A stretch of 34,269 bases of DNA, taken from Candidatus Saccharimonadota bacterium. GTDB taxonomy: Bacteria > Patescibacteriota > Saccharimonadia > Saccharimonadales > Saccharimonadaceae. Positions 1 to 9,285 of the stretch are shown piece by piece. The position numbers and the translations under genes are program-made. The stretch covers positions 1-34,269 of the forward strand of contig JAQGGV010000036.1 of the NCBI GenBank assembly GCA_028289185.1, written 5' to 3'. Numbering within the stretch: the first letter of the stretch is position 1; each line of letters starts with the position of its first letter. The notes beneath the pieces are model-generated. The model worked only from the letters and a program-made list of their open reading frames with translations. It did no database searches and was not told the DNA's origin.

Positions 1-2
1 AG

Positions 3-452
3 TTATTCCCACTCAAAGTTAAAACCTCATTAGTCTACGGAATGCTTGCGGTATCAATACTACTTTGGCTCACATGGGTATATCGCTTGATATACGTCAC
101 CCATACATCAGACATTCTCAATAAGGACATTAACTTTCCGCCATTCCTGATTGCAATGTTCCTATTTGCTCTTTTTCTTCGACTCAAATTACCCCATAGC
201 CGCCTTATCAACATGGTCGCCGGCACAACACTCGCTGTCTATCTCATCCATGCTAATCGAAATCTTTGGGAGCCACTCTGGAAGTTCTTTGATATCTACA
301 AGGTTCACGGTACACCGTGGTTTTATATCTTCCCATTCGTCATTGGAACCCTTGTTTTCTCTGTTTGTGTTGTAATCGAACTAGGGCGCCAGCGTGTCGC
401 AAGTAAATTACAGTTTGCGAAACTCATACACTACTTTAACCAATCGTCGTAG
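3..452 (+). CDS. Acyltransferase-3-like membrane protein, C-terminal part (5' end outside window)
   Basis: The reading frame is open from the first bases of the window, so only the last 149 residues of a longer protein are present. They contain about four hydrophobic segments and end in a basic tail. The segment with YLIHANRNLWEPLW near residue 80 resembles the conserved YLIH motif in the last helices of acyltransferase family 3 (OafA-type) proteins, which move acetyl or other acyl groups onto surface sugars at the membrane. That fits the glycosyltransferase genes that follow. An internal ATG at 42 is not taken as the start because the frame continues upstream without a stop. The N-terminal catalytic His of the family is outside the window, so the assignment rests on the C-terminal motif and context only. 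Confidence 0.6.
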   Translation, partial: LFPLKVKTSLVYGMLAVSILLWLTWVYRLIYVTHTSDILNKDINFPPFLIAMFLFALFLRLKLPHSRLINMVAGTTLAVYLIHANRNLWEPLWKFFDIYKVHGTPWFYIFPFVIGTLVFSVCVVIELGRQRVASKLQFAKLIHYFNQSS

Positions 453-509
453 TATTTGCAGCACCGCACTCCTAACAGATAAAGGAGTGTAGTATCATAG
501 AGGTACTAC

Positions 510-1478
510 ATGAGGAAGTCCAACACCAACGCAACTGCTCAAACGCTGTATATCGTTATACCCTGCTATAACGAAGAGGCTGTAATCCAAGAGACTGCCA
601 AAAGGTTACTGGCTAAACTAGATAAACTGATACAAAAGAACCAGATTGATAAGAAAAGCCGAGCCATATTTGTTGATGATGGGTCCAGGGATGATACCTG
701 GAAGCTTATAGAGGCTCTGCACAAAAAACATGACCTGCTAGGTGGAGTGAAGCTGACACGCAACAGAGGCCACCAAAATGCCCTACTAGCGGGACTAATG
801 TTTGCCCGAGGCAATGCCGATGTCGTCATATCGATGGACGCCGATCTGCAGGACGACATCAACGCCATCGACGACATGCTAAAAGCCTACAATAATGGCG
901 CAGAAATCGTCTATGGCGTCCGTTCTACCCGGGCTAAGGATTCAATCCTAAAAAGAACGACCGCACAGGGATTTTACCGACTTATGTCACGACTGGGCGT
1001 TGATAGTATCTACAATCATGCGGATTACAGATTACTGAGCAAGCGTGCCCTTGATGAGCTGGCAAGTTTCAAGGAAGTAAACTTGTTTTTGCGCGGCATT
1101 ATACCGCTTCTTGGCTTTAATACAGCAACCGTCGAATACAAACGCGCTGAGCGATTTGCAGGCGAGTCGAAGTATCCTTTCCGCAAGATGCTCAACTTTG
1201 CAATCGACGGTATCACGTCATTTAGTATCAAACCCCTGCGACTTGTTGCCAGCCTTGGACTTGGTGTTTCGGGTGTTAGTTTTCTGATTATGCTGTATTC
1301 AATTGTAATAAAGTTTATGGGCTCGGCAGTAGAAGGATGGACATTCACTATCATATCTGTCTGGTTTATTGGTGGTGTGCAGATGCTAAGTATTGGAATT
1401 GTTGGTGAATACATCGGTAAAATATACAATGAAGTCAAAGCTAGACCACGTTTCATCATAGAGAAAGAGATTCACTGA
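510..1478 (+). CDS. GtrB/DPM1-like polyprenyl-phosphate glycosyltransferase (GT2)
   Basis: This 322-residue protein has a GT2 catalytic domain followed by two C-terminal membrane helices (about residues 235-260 and 272-300), the layout of bactoprenol glucosyltransferase GtrB and similar enzymes. Visible motifs are VIPCYNEE at the N-terminus, VDDGSRDDT for nucleotide-sugar binding, and the catalytic DADLQDD. Such enzymes move a sugar from a nucleotide donor to undecaprenyl phosphate on the cytoplasmic face, giving a lipid-linked donor for GT-C enzymes outside. The next gene, whose start codon shares a base with this stop (TGATG at 1476-1480), is a GT-C-like protein, so the two probably act in sequence. 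An AGAGG ribosome-binding site lies about six bases before the ATG. The sugar cannot be told from sequence. Confidence 0.85.
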   Translation: MRKSNTNATAQTLYIVIPCYNEEAVIQETAKRLLAKLDKLIQKNQIDKKSRAIFVDDGSRDDTWKLIEALHKKHDLLGGVKLTRNRGHQNALLAGLMFARGNADVVISMDADLQDDINAIDDMLKAYNNGAEIVYGVRSTRAKDSILKRTTAQGFYRLMSRLGVDSIYNHADYRLLSKRALDELASFKEVNLFLRGIIPLLGFNTATVEYKRAERFAGESKYPFRKMLNFAIDGITSFSIKPLRLVASLGLGVSGVSFLIMLYSIVIKFMGSAVEGWTFTIISVWFIGGVQMLSIGIVGEYIGKIYNEVKARPRFIIEKEIH

Positions 1479-2734
1479 TGCGTCAAAGAAAAGAATTAGA
1501 AGTCGACGAAAGCAATATGTTGTTTTCGAAAAGAATTGTTGGGATTATCGCAATCGTTGCGGTTGTTATCTTGGCGATTGCCATGCGACTAAGCGTCTTT
1601 TCGACCGAGACTGATGACATGCATTATTTCCTGATTCCCTGGTACCAACATTTCGCTACATACGGGCTGCATGGCATCGCCAACATCGACAGTAATTACA
1701 ATGTGCCGTATCTCTACCTACTGTGGTTATCAACTCACCTGCATCTATCCGCAATTGTAGCAATAAAGCTCATCACGCTGCTATTCGAGGCGTGCTTTGC
1801 TGCCCTAGTTTACTTGATTGGTAAGGACTACTACCCAGCCAAAAAACACATACCGATCATCATGGCTATCGCCTCACTGTTCATACCAACACTCTTCCTG
1901 CAAGGTGGTCTGTGGGGGCAGTGCGATATTATCTATACATTCTGGCTGGTTGCGTGCTGGTGGATGATGTCAAAGGGCAAACAACAGTCCGGCTGGATAC
2001 TATTTGGCGTTGCGATTGCATTCAAACTCCAGGCAATTTTCTTTCTGCCATATATGCTCTACAAGTGGTTTGTTAACTCGCGTATCAAAAAGCCCGTATT
2101 GTCTGCCGTGAATGTACACCTGTTCTACCCATTACTGGCCGTCCTGACAATCGTTGTCCTGGCACTGCCCGCAGTGGCCTTTGGTCGGCCCGTCAGCATG
2201 ATATTCGGTGTTTATGCCGGCCAGGTCAGCGACCCTGGCACTAGCACGTCTCTGGGTAGTGCGGCGACTGTTTTCCAACTCTTCGTTAACATGAACGACA
2301 AAGCCGTATTATACCTAGCAAAGCCGGCGATATTCTTTGCCTGTGCGCTTGTCGTTGCCATATTCGGCATGTACCTGACATACGTTAAGCGAACGACATT
2401 CAAGGATACCTTCACGCTTCCACTACTATTTTTGCTTATCCTACCGTACTTCCTGCCATTCATGCACGACAGGTATTTCTTTGCGGGCGAGATATTTGCG
2501 CTACTATTTGCAGCACTAACCAGAAGGTGGTTTTTCATCGTCGCGGCAACCCTGTTACAGGCAACCGCATTGCCGCTGTATGCGTCATACCTATGGCACA
2601 GCAACGTCTGGCCTGCACCAGTTCTTGCACTTATACAGCTCGGCGTTATAGGACTGATTGCATGGTACCTATACCAAAACTCCGAGACGAAAAGTATCAC
2701 GAATCTTTGGGGTTTACGTCGGTCTGGCGAATAA
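1478..2734 (+). CDS. GT-C superfamily membrane glycosyltransferase (mannosyltransferase-like)
   Basis: This is a 418-residue protein with about ten hydrophobic segments after a short basic N-terminus. An acidic pair ETDD follows the first helix (around residues 45-48), where GT-C enzymes carry the catalytic Asp/Glu of their first outer loop. The motif GGLWGQCDIIYTFW near residue 145 is like the GQxD segment of Gpi18/PIG-M-type and DUF2029 mannosyltransferases. GT-C enzymes use lipid-linked sugars on the outer face, and the preceding gene could make such a donor. Start and stop are coupled to the upstream gene by a one-base overlap. The exact GT-C family and acceptor are not determined. Confidence 0.7.
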   Translation: MRQRKELEVDESNMLFSKRIVGIIAIVAVVILAIAMRLSVFSTETDDMHYFLIPWYQHFATYGLHGIANIDSNYNVPYLYLLWLSTHLHLSAIVAIKLITLLFEACFAALVYLIGKDYYPAKKHIPIIMAIASLFIPTLFLQGGLWGQCDIIYTFWLVACWWMMSKGKQQSGWILFGVAIAFKLQAIFFLPYMLYKWFVNSRIKKPVLSAVNVHLFYPLLAVLTIVVLALPAVAFGRPVSMIFGVYAGQVSDPGTSTSLGSAATVFQLFVNMNDKAVLYLAKPAIFFACALVVAIFGMYLTYVKRTTFKDTFTLPLLFLLILPYFLPFMHDRYFFAGEIFALLFAALTRRWFFIVAATLLQATALPLYASYLWHSNVWPAPVLALIQLGVIGLIAWYLYQNSETKSITNLWGLRRSGE

Positions 2735-2740
2735 TCATTT

Positions 2741-4450
2741 ATGCTGCGTACATACTTATTAACATTGAAAAAACTTATTTCAACAACTCCAGGTTTGTTC
2801 ATCGTCGGTATCATCGTTGGCCTCATTGTATTCACATTGCTGTTTGGGCTGGCAATTGTGAACCCGCTCAATATCGATTGGATTCAGAACATTAACGGTG
2901 ATGTGGTGCAGCACTATATCGGCTGGATGTATTATCGGGACTCAGCCTGGCAATTCCCAAACATTGGTAAGATCGACGGGCTGGCATATCCAGGTGGTAT
3001 ATCGCTTGTCTACATGGATGTCATCCCGATTTTTGCAATCATTTTCAAATTGTTCAGCGGCATCTTACCAGCACACTTCCAGTACTTTGGTATCTTTACG
3101 CTCCTTAGTTATCTGTTGCTGGGTGGCTTTGCGGCAATCATTATCAAACGCTTTACCAAGAGTACGCTCATTACACTTCTTGGTACCGTCATGTTGGTTT
3201 GTACCCCAATTATTATTGGCCGATCGTTTGCACATACGGCACTGACGGCACATTGGCTCGTGCTGGCCGCCATCTACTATGCAATCGTATTCCATCAGGA
3301 AAAGGCTCCAACGAAAAAACAAGTCATTACATGGTCGATTCTGCTCACACTTGCCGTCCTAATCCATGCGTATTTCATACCTATTGTGGCATCGGTGTTC
3401 ATATTCTCACTCGTGCAGCAACATGTTCGTATCAAAACAAGCTTGATACGCTTTATCGTACCAGTTGCCGTTGCTCTCGTCATGTTTGGACTGATTGGCG
3501 GCTTCTCGACGGGTATGGCGACAAACGGCGACTCAGGCCTTGGAGCATACGGTATCAACCTATTGGCACCAATTATCCCCATAGGCTATTCGACATTTGT
3601 CATGACACCCTTTACTCACCCCCAATGGGAAGGGCTCAGCTATATTGGCCTGGGAATACTCCTGATTGTACCGATTGCTTGGTTCGTGCTACTGACAGGC
3701 CTACGTAAATCATCATTGAAACAATACGTAAAAGATATCTATCGAAAACTTCAAAACAAGAGGACACTTGTCCTGACACTAATTGTCTTGCTTGTTTTTA
3801 TCTTTTCGCTCAGTCCTCGCGTGTTCGTCGGTGACTTGCACATAGCCAACATACCGCACCCGAGTATTATCGGTTACGTCTGGGAAACATTCCGATCGAC
3901 TGGACGAATATTTTGGCCTATCTACTACTCGCTTATCATCCTGCTATTTGTTCTACTGATAAATATTACTCGCAAATGGAACTTCACGATTGCAATAGCC
4001 CTGATTCTACCGTTGACCGTCATACAGGCAGTGGACATCCTGGACTCGCCAGCAGTCAAGCAAAAGACTTCATCGGTCTCGCTAGCCCTCAGTAAGCCAC
4101 ACGTCAGCGACCAGCTAGACAGTAAGTTTATACGTAGTTACTGCAACAAGCACAACGTCGTCCTAGTTGATAACAGTCTAGATTCTGGCGTTAAGATGTT
4201 TACTGATTTGTCTGACTATATCGTTTCGTGTCACCCAGCACTAACATCTGGCTACTTCGCTCGCTTCCCCAAAAACGCAATTCTAAACTACGCTAACGCC
4301 AAGCGTTTGCAACTTGTTCAGGGTACGCTCACCATACCAGACTCTGACCTGTACCTGACGCAGAGCCCTGACTTCATGCATGAAATCAATCAACAAGAAT
4401 ATGCGTTCCAGAAATTTGGTGATTACTATGTCATCACGAACAAGTTGTAG
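2741..4450 (+). CDS. Multi-pass membrane protein, GT-C-like (resembles DUF6311)
   Basis: This 569-residue protein has roughly eleven membrane segments to about residue 440 and then a soluble C-terminal part of about 125 residues. After the first helix it has NGDVVQHYIGWMYYRDSAWQFP, with the acidic residue and aromatic pattern of the first extracytoplasmic loop of GT-C glycosyltransferases, followed by YPGGISLVYMD; this pattern recalls the DUF6311 family. It starts six bases after the previous stop and has no clear ribosome-binding site, so translation is probably coupled. It ends six bases from the end of the convergent glycosyltransferase operon, with no hairpin between them. A role in adding sugars to surface glycan is inferred from fold pattern and neighbours. 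Confidence 0.55.
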   Translation: MLRTYLLTLKKLISTTPGLFIVGIIVGLIVFTLLFGLAIVNPLNIDWIQNINGDVVQHYIGWMYYRDSAWQFPNIGKIDGLAYPGGISLVYMDVIPIFAIIFKLFSGILPAHFQYFGIFTLLSYLLLGGFAAIIIKRFTKSTLITLLGTVMLVCTPIIIGRSFAHTALTAHWLVLAAIYYAIVFHQEKAPTKKQVITWSILLTLAVLIHAYFIPIVASVFIFSLVQQHVRIKTSLIRFIVPVAVALVMFGLIGGFSTGMATNGDSGLGAYGINLLAPIIPIGYSTFVMTPFTHPQWEGLSYIGLGILLIVPIAWFVLLTGLRKSSLKQYVKDIYRKLQNKRTLVLTLIVLLVFIFSLSPRVFVGDLHIANIPHPSIIGYVWETFRSTGRIFWPIYYSLIILLFVLLINITRKWNFTIAIALILPLTVIQAVDILDSPAVKQKTSSVSLALSKPHVSDQLDSKFIRSYCNKHNVVLVDNSLDSGVKMFTDLSDYIVSCHPALTSGYFARFPKNAILNYANAKRLQLVQGTLTIPDSDLYLTQSPDFMHEINQQEYAFQKFGDYYVITNKL

Positions 4451-4456
4451 TTGTAT

Positions 4457-5617
4457 CTAGGTAAGTTTTTCGTAGGCTTCGATGACTTCTTCAGCAATTT
4501 TCGGCCAGCTGTAGACCTCGGCATACTTGTCGCCGGCCTCAACCTGCTTAGTGATGTCGATGCGTTTTAATTCACGAGCCAGCTCGTAATAGGCTGCGGC
4601 CGATGTGAGCTTTATCTCACCGAATTCCTGGTTCATTTCTTTGAATGAATCAGTTGGATAGCCGATAACTGCTCGCTGGTTGGCGAATGCAAGATTCAAA
4701 GCACCGGACGACACCTGCCCATAATAGACATTGTTATATGCATAGACACATACATCAACTTCGCGGATGAGCGCGTTCAGACTATCGTCATCATCAACAT
4801 AACCCGTGATATAGACACGGTCCTTGAGGTCTAACGTATCAATGAGCGTTGCGATTGTATTGTAGATATTTACCTCATCGCTGATCGGTTGCATGCCGCC
4901 GATAATAGCCAGTTTGTAATTGTCTGGCAGGAATTTGAGCGCTCGCACAGCATCATCAATGCCCTTGTATTGGTGCATGAACCCAACTGTCGCATAGATA
5001 ACGTCACCGTCTTTTTTATTCAGGTTATCAGCTATTTCTGTCGATATGGCAGCAGGTTTGGTAAATGGTAGCACCGGGTGATGAATTTGCGCAATCTGAT
5101 CACGTTTGACGCCGTAGTTTAGCAAGCTGCGAGTTGCACCGTTATTGTGCGTAAACAACAGATCTGCTTTTTTGAAGGCATCGATGTGGCGTTTTTTGAA
5201 TATGCCATGAAGTCGCTTCTGCCTCAGAACAAGTATCGCACTGCGCGGACCAATACCTTGGCGTGGTTTCCACTTGAACGCCAATGCAGGTGACAGGTGA
5301 ACGGTAACTGCAACTTTTTTGCCCATTGCCTTTGCTGTATCGACAAGCAGCGCAAACTCGTCACCGGAATACAAACCGAATTCGTGCTGGATATGCAGGA
5401 TATCGTAATTTTGTAGATCAGTTTTCAGGCGCTCCATTGTCTCGGCCAATTCCTGTTCACTCATGACCCGTGTTTTGTAGGGAGACGAATCAAAAAACTT
5501 CGTTTCGATTTCATCGGGCAAATCCTGAAAAATGTCCATGAAGTTCTCTTCATAAATACCGACACCGCAATTATCGCTGCGACGTGAACTGAATTGTAAT
5601 ACTTTTACTTTAGACAT
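4457..5617 (-). CDS. GT4-like glycosyltransferase with atypical C-terminal motif
   Basis: This 386-residue protein is the last gene of the minus-strand exporter operon and overlaps its upstream neighbour by eight bases. It has two Rossmann-like halves: an N-terminal domain with HIQHEFGLYSGDE near residue 95, and a C-terminal domain with ATVGFMHQYKGIDDAVRAL and LAIIGG as in GT4 retaining glycosyltransferases. Where most GT4 enzymes have E-x7-E, it has a stretch with GQVSSGALNLAFANQRAVIGYP. Some GT4-like enzymes use a QxSGxL form here, so it may be a real variant rather than a dead enzyme. It probably adds one sugar to the lipid-linked surface polysaccharide in the cytoplasm. Confidence 0.75.
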   Translation of the reverse strand: MSKVKVLQFSSRRSDNCGVGIYEENFMDIFQDLPDEIETKFFDSSPYKTRVMSEQELAETMERLKTDLQNYDILHIQHEFGLYSGDEFALLVDTAKAMGKKVAVTVHLSPALAFKWKPRQGIGPRSAILVLRQKRLHGIFKKRHIDAFKKADLLFTHNNGATRSLLNYGVKRDQIAQIHHPVLPFTKPAAISTEIADNLNKKDGDVIYATVGFMHQYKGIDDAVRALKFLPDNYKLAIIGGMQPISDEVNIYNTIATLIDTLDLKDRVYITGYVDDDDSLNALIREVDVCVYAYNNVYYGQVSSGALNLAFANQRAVIGYPTDSFKEMNQEFGEIKLTSAAAYYELARELKRIDITKQVEAGDKYAEVYSWPKIAEEVIEAYEKLT

Positions 5618-6926
5618 GTGCTATCTCCTGCATCTTGGCACGTACCTGCTCATATGATTGGTCCCAGGTCGTCTGTTTATATGTCGCGCATTTGTCGCGC
5701 CATTTTTTCTGATTTTCGGGGGTCAGCATTTCTTGAATTAGCGTCAGACACTCGTCAGATGACGCCGGATTGAAGTGCTGTACATACCCCTCCGCTACCT
5801 CTATCATACTCGTTGTGTTGCTGCAGACACAAGGCGTACCACGCGCAATACTCTCGGCAATCGGTATTCCCCAGCCTTCCGCAAAGCTCGGAAAGACGCT
5901 CAGCTTGGCATGCTCGTACAGCCACGACAGGTTCTCGTCCGATACGTCATGCAAAAATACAAACTTATCCTTTACCTGTGGATCCTGTGTCATAAAATCG
6001 TAAATCTGTTCAGTTTTCCAACCAAGACGACCAACGATAACAGATGTCGGCAAATCAATTCCCCGCTCGGCAGCCAATTTATAGACATAGTAGAGTAGCG
6101 CGTGATTCTTCTTAGCTTCAATCGTACCAACCGTCACGATGAAGTCACTTTTCGCAGCGCCTGATGCCGCAAAGTTTTCGTCCGTCGGCATTTCAGATTT
6201 TGCAAACTTGAAGTCCTCACCTAACCTAAAGACTTCCATGTGAGGTGGATCAATGTCGTTTGCTACCAGCCATTGACGCAAATCTTCCTGGGTGGCATGC
6301 GATACACTCAGTACCAATGCGGAGACTGGAACAATCCGACGACAATAATTCATCAGGCTTTCGGTCGAGTGCCCAGAGAATTGTGGCGTCTGCGTGAATG
6401 GCAAAACGTCGTGAATAACCGGGATGATCTTGAGATTGGTATCATGGACACCTTCTTCCAAGGTACGTAGGAAATTGTCATCCCACCACTCGCCCCAGGA
6501 TATAAAGATTGCGTCGCCCTTTTTGAATGTAATCTTTCTATATGCCTGCGCTTCGGCCGCAGCTAGGTTATTCTGAGCTTTTTTGACGAGTCCCGTGTCA
6601 CTAAGGCCTGCGCGGACGATGACCTTTTTTGCCAAGTGTTTTAACGGTTTGAAAACCTCCGTTATATGCACCTGTCGCGACGGAGTGCCGGCCTTCTGGC
6701 CGTCTTCCTTGATATAAACGATGCCCTGACCAAGCTTTTCGACCGTTGAGGGGAAGTCAATCTCGCAGAACGCCCGAACCTCCTTGACCCAGGACACAAA
6801 CACAACCTGCTGGTCGTCATGTGATTTAAAACGGGTGGAAAGTTCGTACATAACACGTGGAATACCAGCCATGCGGCCCTGCCAGTGAATCAATTGCGTC
6901 ACGTCGATATAGAGTGTTTTATCCAT
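5610..6926 (-). CDS. GT4 family glycosyltransferase
   Basis: This protein of 438 residues opens with LYIDVTQLIHW and GIPRVMYEL, the usual first strand and glycine-rich loop of GT4 enzymes. The C-terminal donor domain has TVGTIEAKKNH and EGWGIPIAES, which supplies the two acidic residues of the E-x7-E motif, followed by GTPCVCSN. This is a complete retaining glycosyltransferase fold of normal length. It overlaps the genes on both sides by eight bases, so it is translated from the common operon mRNA. Donor sugar and acceptor cannot be read from the sequence. Confidence 0.85.
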   Translation of the reverse strand: MDKTLYIDVTQLIHWQGRMAGIPRVMYELSTRFKSHDDQQVVFVSWVKEVRAFCEIDFPSTVEKLGQGIVYIKEDGQKAGTPSRQVHITEVFKPLKHLAKKVIVRAGLSDTGLVKKAQNNLAAAEAQAYRKITFKKGDAIFISWGEWWDDNFLRTLEEGVHDTNLKIIPVIHDVLPFTQTPQFSGHSTESLMNYCRRIVPVSALVLSVSHATQEDLRQWLVANDIDPPHMEVFRLGEDFKFAKSEMPTDENFAASGAAKSDFIVTVGTIEAKKNHALLYYVYKLAAERGIDLPTSVIVGRLGWKTEQIYDFMTQDPQVKDKFVFLHDVSDENLSWLYEHAKLSVFPSFAEGWGIPIAESIARGTPCVCSNTTSMIEVAEGYVQHFNPASSDECLTLIQEMLTPENQKKWRDKCATYKQTTWDQSYEQVRAKMQEIAHV

Positions 6927-8085
6927 GTTTTCCTCCTGTGTTTATTGCGACCAACTCCTGCGCTAAATGCTTCGCACTTTTCTTCCAGGTAAACTGCTTG
7001 GCACGTGCTATGCCTTTCGTATTCACATCATGACGTTTATTGTAGGTTTTTTGCATCGCCCCTGCTATGGCCTCAACATCATCGGGATCGACATACTCAC
7101 CCGCATCACCAACAACTTCCGGCAAGGAGCTGACATCACTCACAATAACCTGCGTACCGCATGCCATAGCCTGGAGTGGTGAAATGCCAAACCCCTCGTA
7201 AAATGCCGCGTGCACCAGACACGCAGCACCGCTCAACAATCCGGGTAGATCCCGATCTTCCACATAGTGACTGGGTCTGATAATTTGACAACCGGATTTT
7301 TGCATGGAGTCAATTTTGTTCCTCATGACATCTTCTGACCAAGACATTCCACCAACAATTAACAAACTCGCCTCATCCTTACCATTTTTTTTGCAAAACA
7401 ACTCGTATGCCGCAAGGACTCCTTCGAGGTTCTTTCGTGGCTCGATATTGCTCAGAAACATAAAATACTTTTTATATGTCAGTCCATATGAGCGTAGCAG
7501 GTCAGTCACGGCGCTTTTTGGAAGTGGTTTGAATGTATCATCAATGCCGTTATACACCACAGAGGTCTTGCCTTTTGCCTCGGGAAAATACTTCTCGATT
7601 TCTGTCTGTGCATGTTTGGAAACGGTGATTACTCGTGACGTACGATCAATCCAACGCGCTATGTTCGCGTTTAGAAATGCCAGATTCTTTTTCTCGACAA
7701 ACTGTGGATAGACCTTGAAACTCGCATCGTGAATATAAGTTGCTGATGGTGAACGTATCAGGGGCCAGTTACGAAAATTTGGAAATAGGTAGACACCCCT
7801 ACCAAAAATAATATCCATTGGTGGCAGTAAACGGTACTTTAGCAGGCCGTTAAATATCCGGCCCGGCACCAGACTTATTTTCACATTTACATTATCGTTG
7901 AATTTCCAACGTTCAATTTTACCCACTTTGTTTGCTGCAACGATGACAGAAAGCCGATATTTCGCTATAAAGTCGGGGTCTTCACTCAGTGCACGAATGA
8001 GCGAGACGGTCGCTGTGCCAATGCCACTTGGTCTCTGGGAAATAATCGCGTCACCATCAACAAAAACTGTCGTTTTTTTATTCAT
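6919..8085 (-). CDS. GT4 family glycosyltransferase (second Glu of E-x7-E replaced by Gln)
   Basis: I place the start at the ATG at 8085, giving 388 residues beginning MNKKTTVFVDGDAI, two bases after the upstream stop. A GTG at 8115 would add ten residues with no family likeness and would overlap the upstream gene by 28 bases; neither start has a clear ribosome-binding site. The N-terminal half has the PSGIGTATVSL loop. The C-terminal half has FLSNIEPRKNLEGVL, then EGFGISPLQAMACG where GT4 enzymes normally have E-x7-E, so the second acid is Gln here. The protein otherwise looks intact. It most likely adds a sugar to the polysaccharide exported by the upstream ABC transporter. Confidence 0.82.
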   Translation of the reverse strand: MNKKTTVFVDGDAIISQRPSGIGTATVSLIRALSEDPDFIAKYRLSVIVAANKVGKIERWKFNDNVNVKISLVPGRIFNGLLKYRLLPPMDIIFGRGVYLFPNFRNWPLIRSPSATYIHDASFKVYPQFVEKKNLAFLNANIARWIDRTSRVITVSKHAQTEIEKYFPEAKGKTSVVYNGIDDTFKPLPKSAVTDLLRSYGLTYKKYFMFLSNIEPRKNLEGVLAAYELFCKKNGKDEASLLIVGGMSWSEDVMRNKIDSMQKSGCQIIRPSHYVEDRDLPGLLSGAACLVHAAFYEGFGISPLQAMACGTQVIVSDVSSLPEVVGDAGEYVDPDDVEAIAGAMQKTYNKRHDVNTKGIARAKQFTWKKSAKHLAQELVAINTGGKHG

Positions 8086-8087
8086 AC

Positions 8088-9257
8088 TTAGCGTGATTTC
8101 CTGCGTTTTACCCACCCAGCCACTCGGAGTGGCTTTGTCACCTTCCAGCTGGCCGAATGGAGGATTCTCTCGATCTCAGCACGCACGAGTACAACTTCCT
8201 CGTTGTATTTACGCTGGTACTCAGACAACAGATATGACACATGCCGTGACACGGCATCATCCCTAAGATTGGTAATTCTATAACGCATCCATCCGATATA
8301 GCTTTCGCTCAACAGGAGCTGTAATTCTCTGTAATCATTTTTGTTATCAAAGTCTGCTTCCTTTAGTTTTCCTGCATCTAGACTCAGTAGGAACTTCTTG
8401 GCCCTTGTGTGAACCTCTTCGTGGACAGGATACAGTTCAGTAAAATACAGACTACCTAGAATATGGACTGTAGCAACCTCCAGAAAGCTTTTTTCAACCT
8501 TTTTATAGAGGCCTTTTTCATCGAGGAACTTTTTCAAGCCTTCAAGTGAGTCCAGTACATCAAAGGGGTATTTAAATGATGAACCGACGTTTGATGTCGT
8601 TGTGCCAGTGCGATAAAACGACAAGGATTTATCGACATAACTAATCGTCGTCGCCTCGACAAGTGCACGACCAACGAAATCAATATCCTCCGCCCGATGT
8701 GATTTTTCGTTATGACGAATTTTTTTGCCATGCAGAAAAGCTGTTCTGAAAAGCTTATTCCAGACCATTAAAAGCGGCGTGCTATAGATAAAGCCAGGTG
8801 CTGTGTTGTACGAGAATGTTCCTGATTTGCCACCAAGGTGTGCAAAGTCGATCTTTGGATCGCTATATTTCTTCATTGAGTCATAAAACAGTTGGTAATT
8901 GGCGACAGCAATGTCGGCGTCATGTGTTGTGATAGACGCATGCAGCGTACCTAGTAAGTCAGGTGAAAAGAAATCGTCACCATCCAAAAATATAGTATAT
9001 CTACCCGTGGCAACATCAAAGCCAGCATTCCTAGCCGATGAGAGGCCACCGTTTTGCTTATTTAACAGACGAAAACGCTCATCGAGTTTGACGTACTTGT
9101 CCGCGATTGACTGTGTTTTGTCCGTCGAACCATCGTTAACGATGATGCACTCAAAATTCGTGAATGTCTGTTTGCGCAAAGAATCAAGGCACTCGGCCAA
9201 ATACATATCAACGTTATAGGCGGGGACAATTACCGAGACATCTACTACATCGCTCAT
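8088..9257 (-). CDS. GT2 family glycosyltransferase with SASWKVTKPLR tail
   Basis: The first 220 residues are a GT-A fold GT2 domain: VSVIVPAYNVD, IIVNDGSTDKT, NGGLSSARNAGFD and the metal-binding FLDGDDFF. A helical region follows, and the protein ends with a basic segment containing SASWKVTKPLR, a short motif found at the ends of many bacterial surface-polysaccharide glycosyltransferases. There are no membrane helices. It lies 28 bases after wzt and has its own AGAAGGGA ribosome-binding site about ten bases before the ATG. It is an inverting enzyme of surface glycan synthesis; the sugar is unknown. Confidence 0.85.
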   Translation of the reverse strand: MSDVVDVSVIVPAYNVDMYLAECLDSLRKQTFTNFECIIVNDGSTDKTQSIADKYVKLDERFRLLNKQNGGLSSARNAGFDVATGRYTIFLDGDDFFSPDLLGTLHASITTHDADIAVANYQLFYDSMKKYSDPKIDFAHLGGKSGTFSYNTAPGFIYSTPLLMVWNKLFRTAFLHGKKIRHNEKSHRAEDIDFVGRALVEATTISYVDKSLSFYRTGTTTSNVGSSFKYPFDVLDSLEGLKKFLDEKGLYKKVEKSFLEVATVHILGSLYFTELYPVHEEVHTRAKKFLLSLDAGKLKEADFDNKNDYRELQLLLSESYIGWMRYRITNLRDDAVSRHVSYLLSEYQRKYNEEVVLVRAEIERILHSASWKVTKPLRVAGWVKRRKSR

Positions 9258-9285
9258 ATACGGATCCCTTCTGGTATTACTTCAC

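Noticed and set aside
2212..2871. 219-residue open frame on the minus strand
   Set aside because: It lies opposite two well-supported membrane-protein genes, and its Ser/Asn/Pro-rich product has no domain pattern; it mirrors the codon use of the plus strand.
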